From Arcticimaribacter sp002477625 (GTDB lineage: Bacteria; Bacteroidota; Bacteroidia; Flavobacteriales; Flavobacteriaceae), in the NCBI GenBank assembly GCA_943846665.1, contig OX044358.1, positions 1,240,001-1,304,000 of the forward strand: a DNA stretch of 64,000 nt. Direction: 5' to 3'. Positions 25,322 through 33,843 of the stretch are shown piece by piece. The position numbers and the translations under genes were made by a program. The notes beneath the pieces are model-generated. The model did not search any database. It was not told the DNA's origin and worked only from the letters and a program-made list of their open reading frames with translations. Each line of letters begins with the position of its first letter. Positions within the stretch are counted from its first letter, which is position 1.

Positions 25322-25750
25322 TTACCGTTTTATTTTCAAAAGTAGCTTTGTTACTTCGTAGAGTAAAATCCCAACTGGGCCCAACATAAAGGTAGCTAGG
25401 AGTGGGATAATCAGCCAAAGATGGTTGATTTTTTTTGATTTGGCCTCTCTTAAAATCCAACAGCCTACCCAAAAGTCGAAGGCAAGATAATGCAACCAGC
25501 CAGCAGCTATCAGTTCAGGAGTACTGTTTTCGTACAGTGCAATAATTCCGTCTAGGGAAGAAAAATCAACACTGCCCATCCCCCCATTTACACTCATAAA
25601 GTACAGATAAACGACACTCAACACCAAGGGTATAAAAGGGCGTTCAGACAAGAGAACCGTAAACTTCCAATTGGGGATAAAAAGAAGCATCCCCCAGGCG
25701 GCTAGAATACTGGTGTTGCAAATTGTAAATAAAAGCTCCGTTGTGTTCAT
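25322..25750 (-). CDS. ABA4-like (DUF4281) membrane protein
   Basis: A 142-residue protein with four predicted helices. The conserved GWLHYLAFDFWVGCWI block (about 84-99) and LLATFMLGPVGILLYEV identify the ABA4-like family, whose plant member is needed for neoxanthin synthesis. The bacterial relatives have no settled function. It lies 3 bases after the IPNS-like oxygenase gene and 4 bases before the PepSY-type gene, so the three are one operon. A carotenoid-linked role is only a suggestion from the plant member. Confidence 0.85.
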   Translation of the reverse strand: MNTTELLFTICNTSILAAWGMLLFIPNWKFTVLLSERPFIPLVLSVVYLYFMSVNGGMGSVDFSSLDGIIALYENSTPELIAAGWLHYLAFDFWVGCWILREAKSKKINHLWLIIPLLATFMLGPVGILLYEVTKLLLKIKR

Positions 25751-25753
25751 GTG

Positions 25754-26695
25754 TTAATTTTTTATAAGACCAAGTTCAATCAGGCGTTGATGTAAAAAAG
25801 CCCCAGCGGTTGTATTGTCGTATGCTTTAGGATGCTTTTCAGAAACGCAGTGCGGCAAACAGTTTAGTGGCATTTCTGCAACAGGATGCATAAAAAATGG
25901 GACGGAATAGCGTGAATTTCTCCAGGCTTCTTTGGGTGGATTAACTACCTGATGGAGGGTAGACTTGAGTTGGTTATTCGTTAGTCTTGCCATCATATCG
26001 CCCATATTAATGATCAATTCATCGGGCTCTGCAATTGCATCAATCCAAGTTCCATCGTTGGTCATTACTTGCAAACCGCTTCCTTGGGCACCCATCAATA
26101 AGGTGATCAGGTTGATGTCACCATGGGCAGCAGCTCGGAGGGCATTTTCAGGTTCTTGAGTGATGGGCGGGTAATGAATTGCACGTAAAATAGAATTACC
26201 ATTTGCGATATACGGATCAAAAAAATGCTCTTCTAAATGGAGGTGCATAGCGATCGCCTGAAGCACATGTTGTGCCGTTTTTTCTAAAAGTTTATAGGTC
26301 TCTCTCCCAATCTGATTGAATTCAGGTAGTTCGTTAACCCTAAGATTCTCAGGATACAGCTTTGGGCTAGTTTCCTCGTATTGTCCAAAGTGCCAAAACT
26401 CCTTTAGGTCAGCTACTTTTCTGTCTTTTGCGTGTTCTTTCCCGAAGGAAGTATATCCACGTTGTCCTCCTCCACCTTCAACTTCATACTGTTTTTTTTC
26501 TTCCAAGGAGAGGTCAAAAAAGGCTTTGATTTCCGCATACAAATCTTCCATAAGTTCAGAAGAAAGGAAGTGTCCCTTTAAGGCGACAAAACCTATTTCT
26601 TCAAAAGCAGCGCCTAACTGGGAAACAAACTGTTTTTTATCCTTATGGTTGGCACTTAAGAAGTCGTTTAAATTTACTTTAGGAATTTGTTGCAC
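25754..26695 (-). CDS. Isopenicillin-N-synthase-like 2-oxoglutarate oxygenase
   Basis: A 313-residue enzyme of the plant-type/IPNS Fe(II) dioxygenase family. Iron ligands are H191-x-D193 (AHGDINL) and H248 (STLHQVV), with R262-x-S264 (RYSVPFF) for 2-oxoglutarate. The N-terminal DIOX-type domain has GFVALKGH near 35-42. The family includes hydroxylases, desaturases and ring-forming enzymes, so the reaction cannot be stated. First gene of an operon with the ABA4-like and PepSY-type genes. Confidence 0.85.
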   Translation of the reverse strand: MQQIPKVNLNDFLSANHKDKKQFVSQLGAAFEEIGFVALKGHFLSSELMEDLYAEIKAFFDLSLEEKKQYEVEGGGGQRGYTSFGKEHAKDRKVADLKEFWHFGQYEETSPKLYPENLRVNELPEFNQIGRETYKLLEKTAQHVLQAIAMHLHLEEHFFDPYIANGNSILRAIHYPPITQEPENALRAAAHGDINLITLLMGAQGSGLQVMTNDGTWIDAIAEPDELIINMGDMMARLTNNQLKSTLHQVVNPPKEAWRNSRYSVPFFMHPVAEMPLNCLPHCVSEKHPKAYDNTTAGAFLHQRLIELGLIKN

Positions 26696-26756
26696 GTATT
26701 TTTTTTAAAAGTTTTCTATAAAATTATAACTATTGTTGGGTTTGCATTATACTAAA

Positions 26757-26781
26757 AAAGCAGGTCCATCGACCTGCTTTT
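26757..26781 (-). terminator. Terminator of the antiporter / small RNA unit
   Basis: AAAAGCAGGT pairs with ACCTGCTTTT around CCATCG, a 10-bp stem. It lies 23 bases beyond the stop of the short ORF at 26804 and would end transcripts coming from 26922 or from the antiporter gene. Confidence 0.9.
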
Positions 26782-26803
26782 ATTCTGATAGATAAAGAAA
26801 GGT

Positions 26804-26866
26804 TTATAACTGGCCTCTAAAAGGTATCAGTTGTTCGTCTTTCCTCAAATTCTTTTTGTAAAACAT
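26804..26866 (-). CDS. 20-residue ORF behind a strong Shine-Dalgarno
   Basis: ATG at 26866, TAA ending at 26804. The peptide begins MFYKKNLRKDEQ and ends FRGQL, basic in the middle. The GAAAGGAGGT at 26881-26872 is almost the full anti-Shine-Dalgarno complement, rare in this genome where genes mostly lack one. Upstream, two even shorter frames (MTIAKSN and MKKGGIKC..) abut or overlap it. Whether the peptide is made is unknown. Confidence 0.4.
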   Translation of the reverse strand: MFYKKNLRKDEQLIPFRGQL

Positions 26867-26927
26867 TTGATACCTCCTTTCTTCATTTAGTTCGACTTTG
26901 CTATTGTCATAGCTTAACTACTCCTCT

Positions 26928-26955
26928 CAAAGATAGAAAACAGAACGAGATTCAA
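26928..26955 (-). promoter_or_regulatory. Promoter of the small RNA / sORF unit
   Basis: On the minus strand TTG (26955-26953), a 17-base spacer and TATCTTTG (26935-26928) fit the Bacteroidota promoter. It begins 4 bases past the antiporter stop codon. Confidence 0.55.
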
Positions 26956-26958
26956 GAA

Positions 26959-28218
26959 TTATTTTACGATCTTTTTTAGCGTCAGTCCTTGTACTAATAT
27001 GGTAAATAAAACCACGGCATAGGTTAGGAACAAGATGAGGGATTTTCCTTCTCCAAGTGACGCAGGTAAGTTCAACGCCAACGCGATACTCAGTCCACCG
27101 CGAAGACCACCCCAAGTAATAATAATGGCAGTTTTCTCTTCAAAAACTTTTTTGATTGAAAGTATTTTTATGGGAATCATTACACCGATACCACGCGATA
27201 CAACCACCAATACAATAACGATCAGGGATAAGAAAATATAGTTCAATTGAAAACTATGGAAGATGGTTAAAATTTCAAGACCGATAAGAATGAATAAAAC
27301 GGCATTGAGTGTCTCGTCGAGCAAGTGCCAAAATTTATATACATAGGCTCCCATGGAAGTTTCTTCATTGTCGGCAGAGGCAATATTTTTATTTAAAAAC
27401 AAGCCAAGAATTACTACCCCAATGGGTCCTGAGAGGTGAAAGCGATGTGCAACAACCGAAACGATGAGGACCAAAGAAAGGGTGATGAGCACTTCTAGCT
27501 CTACAAATTCATTTTCAATATAACGAAGCAACTTAAGCCCTAAATAGCCGACCAATGCGCCGAGTGCTAATCCACCGACAACTTCTGTTACAAAGAGGGT
27601 ACTGACACTTTGAGCGGTTACCTGTTCTATGCCTTCCGTTTTGATGTTGAGTAAGGTTAAGAAGATAACCACCCCAATTCCGTCATTAAAAAGGGATTCT
27701 CCTGCAATTCGGGTTTCTGTTGCTGGAGATAAATTCATTTTTTTGACCATGGCCAAAACAGCAATGGGATCTGTTGGAGCAATTAAAGACCCAAACAAAA
27801 GACAGTCTATAAGACTAAGCCCTAGGCCAGATAAACCCAAGAAGGATTGTTGGGTAAGCCAGTAGGTTCCGTAACCAACCGCAAAGGTAGAAAAAACAAC
27901 TCCAAAGCTTGCAAGGAATAAGATGGTTACTTTGTCTTTGAGTAATTCGCTGAGATTAATGGTAATCGCACCTGCAAAGAGCAAGAAAGGCAGCATCACA
28001 TTAATCAGGAGTGTACTGAAGTCAAACCGTTGCGTTAGCGAAGTCATTGCCTCTAAAAAAGAAGGAAATATTAAACCCGTTATCAAAACAAAGATGGAAA
28101 GTATTATCGCCAAAACCATCAATCCAATGGTTTGTGGGAGTTTTAAAATGCGCAAATTAATAATTGAAAATACAGAAGCTAACAAAAGTAAAACGGTAGA
28201 TAATTCTAATACATCCAT
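26959..28218 (-). CDS. Na+/H+ antiporter, CPA1 family (NhaP-like)
   Basis: A 419-residue membrane protein with about 12-13 helices. The family motifs IAPTDPIAVLAM (about 145-156) and the ion-binding ND pair in GESLFNDGIGVVIF (about 168-181) mark a CPA1 cation:proton exchanger. The end WGGLRGGLSIALAL is also typical. It exchanges Na+ (or K+) for H+ and helps salt and pH balance, fitting a marine lifestyle. The gene lies about 50 bases downstream of riboflavin synthase on the same strand and is followed by the sORF/sRNA unit. Confidence 0.9.
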   Translation of the reverse strand: MDVLELSTVLLLLASVFSIINLRILKLPQTIGLMVLAIILSIFVLITGLIFPSFLEAMTSLTQRFDFSTLLINVMLPFLLFAGAITINLSELLKDKVTILFLASFGVVFSTFAVGYGTYWLTQQSFLGLSGLGLSLIDCLLFGSLIAPTDPIAVLAMVKKMNLSPATETRIAGESLFNDGIGVVIFLTLLNIKTEGIEQVTAQSVSTLFVTEVVGGLALGALVGYLGLKLLRYIENEFVELEVLITLSLVLIVSVVAHRFHLSGPIGVVILGLFLNKNIASADNEETSMGAYVYKFWHLLDETLNAVLFILIGLEILTIFHSFQLNYIFLSLIVIVLVVVSRGIGVMIPIKILSIKKVFEEKTAIIITWGGLRGGLSIALALNLPASLGEGKSLILFLTYAVVLFTILVQGLTLKKIVK

Positions 28219-28266
28219 AAAAATAGTTTTTACTAAGTTACAAATTTGCCAATTGACAACAAGGTC

Positions 28267-28854
28267 TTAACTTAATAATTGCATCTTAGCAATGTATTTC
28301 CCAACAACATCAAATTCTAAATTTACACGGGTTCCGACTTGGAATTCGTGAAAATTAGTGTGTTCGTAAGTATACGGAATGATGGCAACAGAAAACTCTG
28401 ATATCCCAGAATCGATAACGGTTAAACTCACGCCGTTGATGGTTATTGACCCTTTTTCGATGGTAATGTTTTTCATAGCAGCATCATAAGTAAAGGTGTA
28501 CAACCAGCTACCTGCTGTTTCTTTAGCCTGAGTACATTGCCCTACTTGATCTACGTGCCCTTGTACAATATGTCCATCCAAACGAGCACCAAGTTTCATC
28601 GCTCGTTCAATGTTTACCTTTGATCCTACTTTCAAATCACTGAGGTTGGTTTTATCCAAACTTTCTTGTATTGCTGTTACGGTATATTGGGTTCCTTCTA
28701 TTGCGATAACCGTCAAACAAACTCCGTTGTGCGCAACACTTTGATCAATTTTTAATTCGGGGGTTAACGGACTTTCCATCGTAATATGAAGGTTTTCATT
28801 TTCGTGAATTAACTTTTTTACTTCCCCAAAACCTTCTATGATTCCTGTAAACAT
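28267..28854 (-). CDS. ribE: Riboflavin synthase, alpha chain
   Basis: A 195-residue protein made of two lumazine-binding repeats (about 1-95 and 96-190). MFTGIIEGFGEV and GRLDGHIVQGHVD-type motif (here LDGHIVQGHVDQVG) are diagnostic. It forms a trimer that converts two molecules of 6,7-dimethyl-8-ribityllumazine to riboflavin. The repeat boundary and the SLTVID motif are seen. Divergent from pdxA, so the two vitamin genes share an upstream region. Confidence 0.95.
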   Translation of the reverse strand: MFTGIIEGFGEVKKLIHENENLHITMESPLTPELKIDQSVAHNGVCLTVIAIEGTQYTVTAIQESLDKTNLSDLKVGSKVNIERAMKLGARLDGHIVQGHVDQVGQCTQAKETAGSWLYTFTYDAAMKNITIEKGSITINGVSLTVIDSGISEFSVAIIPYTYEHTNFHEFQVGTRVNLEFDVVGKYIAKMQLLS

Positions 28855-28872
28855 TTCCTAGATTATATTGAT

Positions 28873-28880
28873 TAACTTTG
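28873..28880 (+). promoter_or_regulatory. Possible -7 box of pdxA
   Basis: TAACTTTG matches TAnnTTTG, 32 bases before the pdxA ATG at 28913. No clear -33 element. Confidence 0.35.
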
Positions 28881-28912
28881 TTGTTCAAAATTACTAATAA
28901 ATCAAGGATTTG

Positions 28913-29929
28913 ATGGAACAAGATCGAAAAATAAAAGTTGGAATTTCAATTGGCGACCCCAACGGAATTGGAATTGAAGTCATCTTAAAAATATTTCAAG
29001 AGAAAGAGCTTTTCGATTTTTTTACACCGATTCTTTATGCTAATATGAAATTGATCAGTTTTCAGAAAAGGCACTTAAATTTAAGGACATCTCTGAACCC
29101 CTATACGGAGGGAGGAAAATTGAGCCCTACACAAGTTAATGTTGTTGACGTATGGAAAACTCCGTTCAATTCCTCTTTTGGGCAATCTACCAAAGAAGGA
29201 GGCGAGCATGCATTAAAATCATTAGTATCGGCAACCAAAGCACTCAAAGAAGGTAAGGTCGATGTTTTGGTTACGGCACCTATTGATAAACACAACATTC
29301 AATCGGAGACCTTCAATTTCCCAGGACATACAGATTATTTAGCCAAAGAGTTGGGTGGAAAAAGTCTTATGTTTATGATTACAGAGGAACTTAAAGTGGG
29401 GCTACTTACCGATCATGTTCCTGTAAGCGAAGTAGCTCAATTGATTACACCCGAGCGTATCGAACAAAAAGTAGCGTTGATGATGGAGTCGCTTCGAGAA
29501 GATTTTGGAATCTCCAAACCTAAAATTGGCGTCTTGGGAGTCAACCCACATACAGGCGATCAAGGGATCATAGGCAAAGAAGACGATGAAGTACTCAGGC
29601 CAACCTTAAAAAAATTATATGACCAGGGTCATATTGTACTTGGACCCTACGCTGCAGATAGTTTTTTTGGCGCTCAAACCCATACCCAATTTGATGCCGT
29701 TTTAGCGATCTATCACGATCAGGGCTTGATCCCTTTTAAGACGCTGTCTTTTGGCCAGGGAGTCAACTATACCGCTGGATTGACTAAGGTTCGAACATCA
29801 CCAGATCATGGTACTGCTTTTGAAATTGCAGGGAAAGGAGAAGCCCAGACAGACTCGTTTAAAGAGGCTCTTTTTACTGCACGAAACATCTATTTAGAAC
29901 GCAGAGCCAACGAAAACATAAGCAACTAA
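28913..29929 (+). CDS. pdxA: 4-hydroxythreonine-4-phosphate dehydrogenase
   Basis: The ATG at 28913 (MEQDRKIKVGISIGDPNGIG) is chosen; 28910 gives one extra Met. The GDPNGIG motif, GHTDYLA (about 140-146), the LGVNPHTGDQG metal/His segment, the YHDQGLIPFK motif and TSPDHGTAF near the end identify PdxA. It oxidises 4-phosphohydroxy-L-threonine in the DXP-dependent vitamin B6 pathway with NAD+ and a divalent metal. Single gene, divergent from riboflavin synthase. Confidence 0.95.
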   Translation: MEQDRKIKVGISIGDPNGIGIEVILKIFQEKELFDFFTPILYANMKLISFQKRHLNLRTSLNPYTEGGKLSPTQVNVVDVWKTPFNSSFGQSTKEGGEHALKSLVSATKALKEGKVDVLVTAPIDKHNIQSETFNFPGHTDYLAKELGGKSLMFMITEELKVGLLTDHVPVSEVAQLITPERIEQKVALMMESLREDFGISKPKIGVLGVNPHTGDQGIIGKEDDEVLRPTLKKLYDQGHIVLGPYAADSFFGAQTHTQFDAVLAIYHDQGLIPFKTLSFGQGVNYTAGLTKVRTSPDHGTAFEIAGKGEAQTDSFKEALFTARNIYLERRANENISN

Positions 29930-29964
29930 TCCCTAGGAATTGACAATTTGTTGAGGAAAGCTTT

Positions 29965-29991
29965 TTGGTTGATATTTTTTTGTTAAATTTG
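29965..29991 (+). promoter_or_regulatory. Promoter of the DUF177-rpmF operon
   Basis: TTG at 29965-29967, a 16-base spacer, and TAAATTTG at 29984-29991 match the Bacteroidota promoter pattern, 19 bases before the ATG at 30011. Confidence 0.6.
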
Positions 29992-30010
29992 CAGGCTCAA
30001 TAACTATTAA

Positions 30011-30535
30011 ATGGAACGCTCATCTGAATTCAAGTTGCCTTTTGTAGGTCTAAAAGAAGGAGTTCACCATTTTGATTATGAAATTGAGAATACGTTCTTT
30101 AAAGCATATGATTTTAATGACTTCTTTGACGCCAAAGTAAAGGTGGTGTTGACTTTTGAAAAAAAGGCAACCCTTTTAAACCTCAACTTTAAAGCCATAG
30201 GAAGCGTTGAAGTTAGTTGTGATGTTACCGACGAATACTTTGATTTTCCAATCGACACAAGTTTTGATTGGATTGTTAAGTTCGGAGATGAATACAACAA
30301 CGACAACGATGAAATCTTAATCATTCCTCATGGGAGCTACGAAATTGACGTAGCCCAACCCATATACGAGATGATAGTTTTGGCAATACCTGCTAAAATC
30401 GTTCATCCTGGAATTAAAGACGGAACATTAGACTCAGATATATTAATAAAACTAGAAGAACTACAACCCAAAGAGCGTTTGCTTCCAGAAGAAGAAAGCG
30501 ACCCTCGTTGGAATAAATTAAAAGATTTACTATAA
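30011..30535 (+). CDS. DUF177 (YceD) protein
   Basis: A 174-residue protein of the DUF177/YceD family, usually paired with rpmF and implicated in 23S rRNA or ribosome maturation. Characteristic are IGSVEVSCDVTDEYFDFPID and the closing DPRWNKLKDLL motif. Bacteroidota versions vary in the cysteine pair: one Cys is in SCDV. It lies 20 bases upstream of rpmF, as in most bacteria. Confidence 0.85.
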   Translation: MERSSEFKLPFVGLKEGVHHFDYEIENTFFKAYDFNDFFDAKVKVVLTFEKKATLLNLNFKAIGSVEVSCDVTDEYFDFPIDTSFDWIVKFGDEYNNDNDEILIIPHGSYEIDVAQPIYEMIVLAIPAKIVHPGIKDGTLDSDILIKLEELQPKERLLPEEESDPRWNKLKDLL

Positions 30536-30555
30536 CAATAAATTAAAGGAATAAA

Positions 30556-30753
30556 ATGGCGCATCCCAAGAGAAAAATATCGAAAACAAGAAGAGACAAA
30601 AGAAGAACGCACTTTAAGGCGACTCCCTCTCAAATCGCTGTAGATACTACAACAGGTGAAGCTCACTTGTACCACCGTGCTCACTGGCATGAAGGCAAAT
30701 TGTTTTACAAAGGCAAAGTGCTTATTGACAATACCGAAGTAGCTGAAGCTTAA
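30556..30753 (+). CDS. rpmF: 50S ribosomal protein L32
   Basis: A 65-residue protein with the L32 start MAHPKRKISKTRRDKRRTH, then a conserved GEAHLYHRAHWHEG segment. It has no CxxC zinc pair, so it is a zinc-independent (C-) version. It is part of the large ribosomal subunit. It follows DUF177 and ends in a terminator before fabH. Confidence 0.95.
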   Translation: MAHPKRKISKTRRDKRRTHFKATPSQIAVDTTTGEAHLYHRAHWHEGKLFYKGKVLIDNTEVAEA

Positions 30754-30780
30754 TAAGCAACTTAATTTTACACGAAAAAC

Positions 30781-30804
30781 GCTCTCCTCAAGAGAGCTTT
30801 TTTT
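30781..30804 (+). terminator. Terminator after rpmF
   Basis: GCTCTC at 30781-30786 pairs with GAGAGC at 30792-30797 around CTCAA, then a T run. fabH therefore likely has its own promoter. Confidence 0.8.
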
Positions 30805-30879
30805 GTAAAAAAAAGATTCTACCTATAAAATATCTAGTATATTCACTTCCAAGTGCTAGAAGATTAAGTAAGCATTTCA

Positions 30880-31890
30880 ATGAAAAGCATTAACTCAAAA
30901 GGTATTCAAGCTGCCATTACTGCAGTTAGCGGTTACGTTCCCTCCGAGATTTTATCCAATAGTGATTTGGAGCAAATGGTAGACACGAACGATGAATGGA
31001 TTGTTAGTCGTACAGGAATTAAAGAGCGTCGTATTGCTCGAAATCCTTTAGAACCAACTTCATTTTTAGCAATCCAAGCAGCAAATCAACTCCTACAAAA
31101 AAAGAATATTGATCCCTTGACCATTGATTTGGTTCTTGTAGCAACGGTCACACCCGACATGGGAGTAGCTGCAACTGCAGCCTATGTTGCAACACAGATT
31201 GGAGCACACAATGCTTTTGGCTTTGACTTACAAGCTGCTTGTTCAGGGTTTTTGTACGGCATGTCTACTGCTTCCATGTACATTGAATCGGGACGTTACA
31301 AAAAAGTCTTGTTAATTGGGGCAGATAAAATGTCTTCGATTGTAGATTACACAGACCGAACCACCTGTATTATTTTTGGGGATGGAGCTGGTGCCGTTCT
31401 TTTTGAACCTTCAGACAATGATTTTGGATTCGAAGATTCGTATTTGAGAAGCGATGGATCTGGAAGAGAATCCCTCAACATTAAGGCAGGAGGCTCACTA
31501 CATCCCTTCGACGAGAACACCTATGCCGAGGGAGGACATAACATCATCCAAGACGGGCAAACCGTTTTTAAAAATGCCGTAAAGAATATGGCTGACGCTG
31601 CTGAAAAAGTAATGACTCAAAACAAGCTCGCCGGCGACGATATCGCTTTTTTACTTCCGCACCAAGCCAACAAAAGAATTATCGATGCCACTTCCAGAAG
31701 AATGAACCTTTCTGAAGACCGCGTATTGATGAACATAGAAAAGTACGGAAATACTACTTCAGCAACCTTACCGCTGTTGCTTTCGGATTACGAGTCGAAA
31801 TTTTCGAAAGGGGACAAGTTAATTTTTGCCGCTTTTGGCGGAGGGTTTACTTGGGGAGCTGTATATTTAACCTGGAATTACAATAACTAA
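30880..31890 (+). CDS. fabH: Beta-ketoacyl-ACP synthase III
   Basis: A 336-residue KAS III enzyme, condensing acetyl- or branched acyl-CoA with malonyl-ACP to start fatty-acid synthesis. Active-site Cys121 lies in LQAACSGFLYG; the His in LLPHQANKRI and the Asn in KYGNTTSA complete the triad. DEWIVSRTGIKERRI is conserved near the start. Followed at 12 bases by accB and then accC, so initiation and malonyl-CoA supply are co-expressed. Confidence 0.95.
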   Translation: MKSINSKGIQAAITAVSGYVPSEILSNSDLEQMVDTNDEWIVSRTGIKERRIARNPLEPTSFLAIQAANQLLQKKNIDPLTIDLVLVATVTPDMGVAATAAYVATQIGAHNAFGFDLQAACSGFLYGMSTASMYIESGRYKKVLLIGADKMSSIVDYTDRTTCIIFGDGAGAVLFEPSDNDFGFEDSYLRSDGSGRESLNIKAGGSLHPFDENTYAEGGHNIIQDGQTVFKNAVKNMADAAEKVMTQNKLAGDDIAFLLPHQANKRIIDATSRRMNLSEDRVLMNIEKYGNTTSATLPLLLSDYESKFSKGDKLIFAAFGGGFTWGAVYLTWNYNN

Positions 31891-31902
31891 ATAGTTTAGC
31901 AT

Positions 31903-32385
31903 ATGGATATTAAAGAAATTCAAAACCTTATTAAATTTGTTGCAAAGTCTGGTGCATCTGAGGTTAAGCTTGAGATGGAAGACATCAAAATCACCATTAA
32001 AACGGGTGGTGAAGATCGTTTGGAAACCACAACAATTGTGCAGCAACACCCTGGTTTAGTTCAAAACGCACCGGTTGTTCAAGTTCCCGTAGCCGCTGCT
32101 GAGCCTGTTGAAACTGCAGCTCCTTCAGCAACTGAAAACGACAATTTTATTACTATAAAGTCACCAATTATTGGAACTTTTTATAGAAAAGCATCCCCCG
32201 ATAAGCCCGCTTTTGTAGAGATTGGCCAAGAAATTAAAGAAGGAGACGTTCTTTGCGTAATCGAAGCAATGAAATTATTCAACGAGATTGAATCTGAAGT
32301 ACAAGGAAAGATTGTAAAAATCTTAGTAGACGATTCTACACCTGTAGAATTTGACCAACCTCTTTTCTTGGTTGACCCTTCCTAG
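31903..32385 (+). CDS. accB: Biotin carboxyl carrier protein of acetyl-CoA carboxylase
   Basis: A 160-residue protein with the BCCP layout: N-terminal helix region (MDIKEIQNLIKFV), an Ala/Pro/Val-rich linker (about 50-75), and the biotinyl domain with VIEAMKLFNEIE, in which K124 carries the biotin. It shuttles the carboxyl group between AccC and the carboxyltransferase. Between fabH and accC. Confidence 0.95.
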   Translation: MDIKEIQNLIKFVAKSGASEVKLEMEDIKITIKTGGEDRLETTTIVQQHPGLVQNAPVVQVPVAAAEPVETAAPSATENDNFITIKSPIIGTFYRKASPDKPAFVEIGQEIKEGDVLCVIEAMKLFNEIESEVQGKIVKILVDDSTPVEFDQPLFLVDPS

Positions 32386-32407
32386 AAGTTTCACAAAAAA
32401 TAAATTC

Positions 32408-33745
32408 ATGTTTAAGAAAATATTAATAGCCAACCGAGGTGAGATTGCGCTTAGGATAATCCGAACTTGTAAAGAGATGGGAATTAAATCCGTAGCAGTC
32501 TATTCCAAAGCCGACGAAGAAAGTTTACATGTAAAATTTGCTGATGAAGCGGTTTGTATTGGCCCAGCACCTAGCTCGGAATCGTATCTTAAGATGTCCA
32601 ATATACTAGCTGCAGCCGAGATTACAAATGCCGATGCAATTCATCCAGGATATGGGTTTTTGTCAGAAAACGCTAAGTTTTCCAAAATGTGTGATGAACA
32701 TCACATAAAATTTATTGGAGCTTCTTGTGAGATGATTAGTAAAATGGGAGATAAGGCCTCAGCTAAATCGACCATGAAAGCGGCTGGAGTTCCAACCATT
32801 CCGGGCTCAGAAGGAATTTTAAAAGATTTTGAAGAAACTCAAAAATTAGCTGCAGAAATGGGGTATCCCGTAATGCTTAAGGCTACTGCTGGTGGTGGTG
32901 GAAAAGGAATGCGTGCAGTTTGGGCTGAAGATGAACTCTTAAAAGCTTGGGAAAGTGCTCGTCAAGAAGCTGCTGCTGCTTTTGGAAACGACGGAATGTA
33001 TATGGAAAAACTCATCGAAGAGCCACGCCATATTGAAATACAAATTGTCGGTGACAGCTTTGGAAAAGCCTGTCATTTATCGGAACGCGATTGTTCTGTA
33101 CAACGACGTCATCAAAAATTAACCGAAGAAACACCCTCTCCCTTTATGACCGATGAACTTCGCGATAAAATGGGAGCTGCTGCTGTTTTAGCTGCAGAAT
33201 ATATTCAATACGAAGGCGCAGGAACCGTTGAGTTTTTAGTTGATAAGCACCGCAACTTTTACTTTATGGAAATGAATACGCGTATTCAGGTTGAGCACCC
33301 TATTACTGAGCAAGTAATCGATTTTGACTTGATCCGTGAGCAGATTTCTGTGGCGGCTAAAATTCCAATCAGCGGGAAACATTATCTACCAAAACTACAT
33401 TCAATCGAGTGTCGTATTAATGCAGAGGATCCGTATAATGATTTCCGCCCTTCACCAGGAAAAATTACCAACCTCAACATTCCGGGAGGTCATGGAATTC
33501 GCTTAGACACTCACGTCTACTCTGGATATACCATTCCACCCTATTATGATTCGATGATTGCGAAGCTGATTACAACAGCTCAAACACGGGAAGAAGCCAT
33601 CAATAAAATGAAACGCGCCTTAGGGGAATTCGTAATTGAAGGTGTCAAAACAACCATTCCGTTTCACCTACAATTAATGGACCATCCCGACTATTTAGCG
33701 GGTAATTATACAACTAAGTTTATGGAAGATTTCGAAATGAAATAA
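32408..33745 (+). CDS. accC: Biotin carboxylase of acetyl-CoA carboxylase
   Basis: The ATG at 32408 (MFKKILIANRGEIALRI) is chosen over one 57 bases upstream. The 445-residue product has the biotin-carboxylase N-domain, the ATP-grasp glycine loop (TAGGGGKGMR), MEKLIEEPRHIEIQI, the EMNTRIQVEHP active site, and the C-terminal ECRINAEDP segment. It carboxylates biotin on AccB with ATP and bicarbonate. Last gene of the fabH-accB-accC unit, ending in a terminator. Confidence 0.95.
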   Translation: MFKKILIANRGEIALRIIRTCKEMGIKSVAVYSKADEESLHVKFADEAVCIGPAPSSESYLKMSNILAAAEITNADAIHPGYGFLSENAKFSKMCDEHHIKFIGASCEMISKMGDKASAKSTMKAAGVPTIPGSEGILKDFEETQKLAAEMGYPVMLKATAGGGGKGMRAVWAEDELLKAWESARQEAAAAFGNDGMYMEKLIEEPRHIEIQIVGDSFGKACHLSERDCSVQRRHQKLTEETPSPFMTDELRDKMGAAAVLAAEYIQYEGAGTVEFLVDKHRNFYFMEMNTRIQVEHPITEQVIDFDLIREQISVAAKIPISGKHYLPKLHSIECRINAEDPYNDFRPSPGKITNLNIPGGHGIRLDTHVYSGYTIPPYYDSMIAKLITTAQTREEAINKMKRALGEFVIEGVKTTIPFHLQLMDHPDYLAGNYTTKFMEDFEMK

Positions 33746-33762
33746 GCCCTTTTTATCATACT

Positions 33763-33791
33763 AAAAAAGCCTGCATAGAGCAGGCTTTTTT
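33763..33791. terminator. Terminator between accC and asd
   Basis: AAAAAAGCCTGC pairs with GCAGGCTTTTTT around ATAGA; bidirectional, serving accC and the converging asd gene. Confidence 0.9.
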
Positions 33792-33843
33792 GTTTTATGA
33801 ATCAAAATATTTTTTGATGCGAATCTTCGTAAGATAAGGAGTT

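Larger units (their letters stand above)
26757..26922 (-). ncRNA. Candidate structured small RNA / sORF transcript
   Basis: An unannotated minus-strand unit with its own promoter (TTG, 17 bases, TATCTTTG), a GCTAT-GACA-ATAGC hairpin near the 5' end, a GAAAGGAGGT Shine-Dalgarno 5 bases before a 20-codon ORF, and a terminator. The AGGTATCA of the Shine-Dalgarno region can pair 8/8 with TGATACCT about 38 bases downstream, so translation could be switched by structure. The expected transcript is about 166 bases plus a U tail. Start site is inferred from the -7 box. Confidence 0.5.
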
